In this document: one piece after another, positions 60,729 through 64,000 of the stretch
Numbering within the stretch: the first letter of the stretch is position 1
How the letters are laid out: every line of letters begins with the position of its first letter
DNA from: Adineta steineri
Taxonomy: Eukaryota; Rotifera; Eurotatoria; Adinetida; Adinetidae
Assembly: GCA_905250115.1 (NCBI GenBank)
Contig: CAJNOI010000010.1
Span: 560,768-624,767, forward strand
DNA: 64,000 nucleotides
Direction: 5' to 3'
Made by a program: the position numbers and the translations under genes
Notes under the pieces: model-generated
Seen by the model: only the letters and a program-made list of their open reading frames with translations
Databases searched by the model: none
Told to the model about the DNA's origin: nothing

Positions 60729-62361
60729 TTAAGATTTTTTCTTCTGACGTTCTTGTTCACGTTGACGTCGAATGGCAAGTGCAGCTAATCGTTTTTGCTC
60801 AATTTCAGCTTCGGTACATGTTTTCTTTTTTATTTCATTACTTGAATCACATCGAACACGTGGTGAATTAACTGTTGCTTTATTTTTAGTGACAATAGGT
60901 GACAATGGTCCAGTACTTGATCGTTGTAGACTTGTAGTAGATGATCGAGTTTGACTATGACTAGGTTGACTAGATAATTCGATTTTTGTTGTATTATGAA
61001 TTAATGATTGATTTTCTTTTGTTAACATAGCTGATGCACGACGCGTAGCATCAAGACGTGTTACATTATCATCATCGATATTATCTGGCGTTGATATTGA
61101 CATTGAATCATTACTATTTGATACTTGTTCCGATGGTAATTCAGCAGGAAATTGACTTAATAATTGTACAAAATCATCATCATCATCATCATCCCAAATA
61201 ATTTTCGATGAAATCGGTTGTAAACAATCCGATTCTGATGATGCTTTAAAGAACAAAAAAACAATATATAATAAATTTTTAAAGAAGAATTCAAATTTTA
61301 TTTATTTACATTGTATAACATTTGTTGATTCAAGTACATTTATGATTGTTGTTGTATCTATAAGTTGTTTTGTTCGAGAATGAACAGCTGGTGATGACAT
61401 TGTTCGAATTTTTCCTGGAGTTTTTCTATTTGCTGTTGATGGTAAATCCCAATCATCCCATAAAGCATCATCAATAAGATCTGTATCGATATTATCACTA
61501 TTATTTACTGTTAAACATTGATTTGATGGAGGAATAAATGATAAATAACTATCATGACTTATATAACGTGATATAGCTGATGGTGAAGCACATTGTTCAA
61601 TATTCGATGGAGGAGATGATGAACGTATACGTTTAGGCATTGGCATTTCTCTAGAAGAAGAAGAAAACAAATATAGAAATATGATTTCTTTTTTGAATAT
61701 TTACATTGTTGTTGTATCATTAGTAGATTCTCGTTTACATGTTTCAGTAAATTCAATCATTGTACGATATGCATTATCGACATTTTCTTTTGAGCTTGTC
61801 AATGTTGTATAACTGGTAAAATTTCAAAGTAAAAGATTAGTGTTTAGATTTTAAATTTGTGAAAACCAATACTTCTTAAGATTATTTAATCGAACGGGAC
61901 GTTGTGCTGTATGATTATTCATTACCGCCGATTGGCATATACTGAAGACACGAGAAGTTATTCGATCGGGAGTTTTTCGTGGCTATAGAAAATATATTAT
62001 ATATAAATATATATGTATCTATTCATCAAACATACTGGATGTATTTTGGGTTTTGATCGTGGTGGACATGCTAAAATAAATAAATTATCTTAGACCAAAT
62101 AATAAAATTCATATATGGACTTTCATATTATCAATGTCAATATAAGTAATCTTATTTCTATTTATAATTTAATAAATATTATGAATGATATACTTTATGC
62201 CATAAAAAATAATTACAAAGTGTTTTCTATCTCGATGTCAAATAATATTGTTCTGTTTATTATAGATTGATGAAAACAAAACACCTACGTTTATTCAATA
62301 ATGCTGTACGCTCTGTATCCGATATATCCTGCCAACTGACGGTAACGTCGTTAAAATTCAT
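60729..62361 (-). CDS. ETAA1-like candidate with C-terminal RPA32-binding motif
   Basis: Six exons (62361-62289, 62070-62036, 61982-61873, 61812-61705, 61650-61310, 61243-60729) keep frame and encode 393 residues from MNFNDVTVSWQDISD. The N-terminal part is basic with PRSKPKIHPPRKTPDRITSRVF. Two acidic Trp segments follow (DDALWDDWDLP and KIIWDDDDDDDFVQLL). The protein ends CTEAEIEQKRLAALAIRRQREQERQKKKS, which matches the helix used by UNG2, TIPIN, SMARCAL1 and ETAA1 to bind the RPA32 winged-helix domain. Disorder, acidic Trp motifs and the terminal RPA helix together resemble ETAA1, an activator of ATR at RPA-coated DNA, though it is shorter than the human protein. Other RPA-binding proteins remain possible. 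Start exon by donor C/GTAGGT is inferred. Confidence 0.6.
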
Positions 62362-62799
62362 ATCTAGAGTGCAAATATCAATCAATTATTGCATCGTACA
62401 TTGTAGGAAAACGCTAAAAAAATGTATAAAAGATAGATTATTCTCCGAAAAAGAAAAATGAAAAATGTAATTGAATAAATGATCATTATTTGTCATTCTA
62501 AAACAAAAACTAGCCAGGAAAAAAACGATCGACGAACCTGTTTTTCGTTTTCTAAAAAGTAGAGAAAAGAACAGACGAGTATCATTTATATATATATATA
62601 TGTACATATATCCAAAGAATTAGATCACACGAAATTCTGTTTTTTGCTTGGGTACGTATTTGTTCAGCTAGTTATGAAAAAAAAAACAATACGTACGAAT
62701 ACATCTGTTGATAATGATGAAAAACAAAAAAAAACCGAGTAAACAAACAAACAAACATTCAAGAACAAATAATAAACAAACAAAAAGAAAAAGAACTGA
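62362..62799. other. Spacer between ETAA1-like and P/Q-rich genes
   Basis: About 440 bp containing the ETAA1-like promoter and the neighbouring 3' UTR. It has a (TA)n run near 62588-62600 and a repeated AAAC tract near 62741-62757. Confidence 0.6.
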
Positions 62800-64000
62800 T
62801 CAAGATGGAGGATAATGATGACCATAGTGAGGATGAGGATGAGGAGGTGGAGGTCCATAGTTCTGTGATGAATGACCATAGCCATAAGGTCCCTGTAGAG
62901 GCATTGGTCCATTAAATCTTGGCGGCTGAGAAAGATGTCGTGGTGGCATAGGACCATATGATGGTAGGTGTGGACGAAGATCGGGTGGATAATTTGTTCG
63001 TGGACCATAATAAGGTGGTGGTGTATGAGGATTATCGTATGGCGAATATTGTTGTTGACGTGGTGGTCCAGGATAATGTGAAAGAGGTAGATGAGGCGGA
63101 CGTTGCCAATTGGGTGGATTTGGGTACATATGTGAAGGAGCTTGTGGATTCATATCAACTAAAGGCATTAATTTTTGTTGACTTATTGTTGGTATAGGTA
63201 GTGATTGCTTATTACTAATCGATGAAAGTGTTTTTGACTTTTGATCGAGTTGAATACGAATTGGATGTTGTTGATGTTGATGTTGATGTTGTTGTTGTTG
63301 CTGTTGTTGTTGTTGTTGCTGCTGCTGCTGGTGGTGATGCTGCTGCTGTTGTTGTTGTGGTGGTGGAATTAATGGTGGAATTGATGCTGTTGGTGTCATA
63401 ATAGAATTTGATGATGATGATGTTGGTGCTATTGGTGCTGTTCCTGATGTTGGTCGAGCAGATACTGCAGCAATAGCGGCAGCAGCAGCTTGTCCAATTG
63501 TATGTGCTGTTTGTGGTGTAGCTAATGAAGCTGATGCAGTAAGTGCAGCTTGTAAACGTCGAGTATTATATGACACACGTGGTTGAGTATTTGATGAATC
63601 TGTTGTTTCATCACTCTGTTGACGTATAACATAGTTTTTAGCACGTGTTAAAACTTCTTGCATTTGTTCTGTAGTTAATGGTATATGACGACTTAATGGT
63701 GATGATAATGATAATTGACTAGTTGAATTTGGATTTCGTGGGTTACGTTGTTGCTGTTGTTGTGCTAATGCTAATTGACGACGAACTAATTCTTGTGTTA
63801 AAGCAATATCTTGTTGTTGATTTTCAGTTAATGCAGTTTCTGATGATGTAAAACGTGTTCTTGATTTGATCTGCTGTTGTTGTTGTTCATTATCAAAATC
63901 TGATTCAAGTGAAGTTAATTGAATTGGTTTTGTTGCTTGAGTTAGAACTGGACGAGATCTTGATGATGAAAGATTTTGTTGTTGTTGTTCTTTAGTTGCT
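62800..64000 (-). CDS. P/Q/H-rich protein, C-terminal part (runs off right edge)
   Basis: An uninterrupted frame from the right edge to TAA at 62800, at least 399 codons; the start lies beyond 64000. From N to C it has Gln-rich helical segments (LTQELVRRQLALAQQQQQ, then TTEQMQEVLTRAKNYVIRQQ), an Ala-rich helix (AAAAAIAAVSARP) and a polyGln/His tract at about 63265-63355. The C-terminal region is Pro/Tyr/His-rich (PPYYGPRTNYPPDLRPHLP ... HPHPHYGHHYPPS). Such composition is common in transcriptional coactivators, chromatin-remodelling subunits and RNA-binding proteins. I cannot name a family. No catalytic domain is visible in this part. Confidence 0.8.
   Translation of the reverse strand, partial: ATKEQQQQNLSSSRSRPVLTQATKPIQLTSLESDFDNEQQQQQIKSRTRFTSSETALTENQQQDIALTQELVRRQLALAQQQQQRNPRNPNSTSQLSLSSPLSRHIPLTTEQMQEVLTRAKNYVIRQQSDETTDSSNTQPRVSYNTRRLQAALTASASLATPQTAHTIGQAAAAAIAAVSARPTSGTAPIAPTSSSSNSIMTPTASIPPLIPPPQQQQQQHHHQQQQQQQQQQQQQQHQHQHQQHPIRIQLDQKSKTLSSISNKQSLPIPTISQQKLMPLVDMNPQAPSHMYPNPPNWQRPPHLPLSHYPGPPRQQQYSPYDNPHTPPPYYGPRTNYPPDLRPHLPSYGPMPPRHLSQPPRFNGPMPLQGPYGYGHSSQNYGPPPPHPHPHYGHHYPPS
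63265..63358 (-). repeat. CAG/CAA trinucleotide tract encoding polyGln/His
   Basis: An imperfect run of CAA/CAG/CAT codons (GTT/GCT/GTG on the plus strand) encodes mixed Gln and His inside the P/Q-rich gene. Interrupted codons suggest moderate stability. Length may vary between alleles. Confidence 0.85.

Noticed and set aside
62664-63008. Minus-strand frame rich in Met/His
   Set aside because: Off-frame reading of the P/Q-rich gene and its 3' flank.
1-64000. LTR/retroviral, Polinton, LINE or transposase coding sequence
   Set aside because: No reverse transcriptase, integrase, capsid, polymerase B or DDE-type motif was recognised in any frame considered.
1-64000. tRNA, rRNA or CRISPR arrays
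   Set aside because: No T-loop GTTCRAATC box paired with an acceptor stem, no rRNA-like conserved block and no spaced identical repeats were seen; a covariance search could still find small RNAs.

Overview
This is an AT-rich animal nuclear window. Genes are compact, and most introns are 45-70 bp with GT-AG ends. It carries about twenty host genes on both strands and one assembly gap of ten Ns (31969-31978). Several features fit a bdelloid rotifer: short introns, low GC, a LEA (desiccation) protein, a divergent rhodopsin-type receptor, and an Argonaute close to multi-Tudor genes. That placement is inference from gene content and architecture; no diagnostic marker was tested.

Layout. 1-1.0 kb: 5' exon of a minus-strand gene with an EH1 repression motif, probably a homeobox factor cut by the left edge. 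3.5-5.7 kb: TPR phosphatase PP5. 6.6-7.5 kb: secreted S1-type serine peptidase. 8.2-9.8 and 11.0-17.4 kb: two Tudor-domain genes in tandem, the second with five Tudor domains and an RG-rich linker. 19.5-20.6 kb: 14-3-3. 24.0-25.3 kb: RBM42 (minus). 27.9-28.2 kb: a one-box HMG protein. 28.8-30.0 kb: RING/B-box protein (minus), head to head with CFAP119 (30.6-31.8 kb). 32.2-33.5 kb: UBL7 (minus). 35.7-36.9 kb: intronless NOTUM-like esterase (minus). 38.6-40.3 kb: a divergent disulfide-reductase-like protein that seems to have lost its catalytic motifs (minus). 40.9-45.7 kb: slicer-competent Argonaute (minus) with a GC-rich insertion in one intron. 47.7-48.8 kb: LEA protein with a likely mitochondrial presequence. 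53.1-54.7 kb: GPCR (minus). 56.7-59.9 kb: CSPP1-like cytoskeletal candidate. 60.0-60.3 kb: ANAPC11 (minus). 60.7-62.4 kb: ETAA1-like RPA-binding candidate (minus). 62.8-64.0 kb: P/Q-rich C-terminus of a gene that runs off the right edge (minus).

Most neighbours are unrelated housekeeping genes. The exceptions are the Tudor pair and the Argonaute about 23 kb away, which are plausible partners in small-RNA silencing. The gene-poor stretches (20.6-24.0, 33.5-35.7, 48.8-53.1 and 54.7-56.7 kb) hold only microsatellites and AT-rich DNA, except for a foldback inverted repeat at 50.3-51.1 kb and a cluster of small hairpins near 23.4 kb. I saw no LTR, retroviral, Polinton or LINE coding sequence, no tRNA or rRNA, and no CRISPR array. 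The items most worth checking are the degenerate reductase-like protein, the foldback element, the GC-rich Argonaute intron insertion, and the intronic hairpin at 59.2-59.3 kb. No clearly new multi-gene system is visible.
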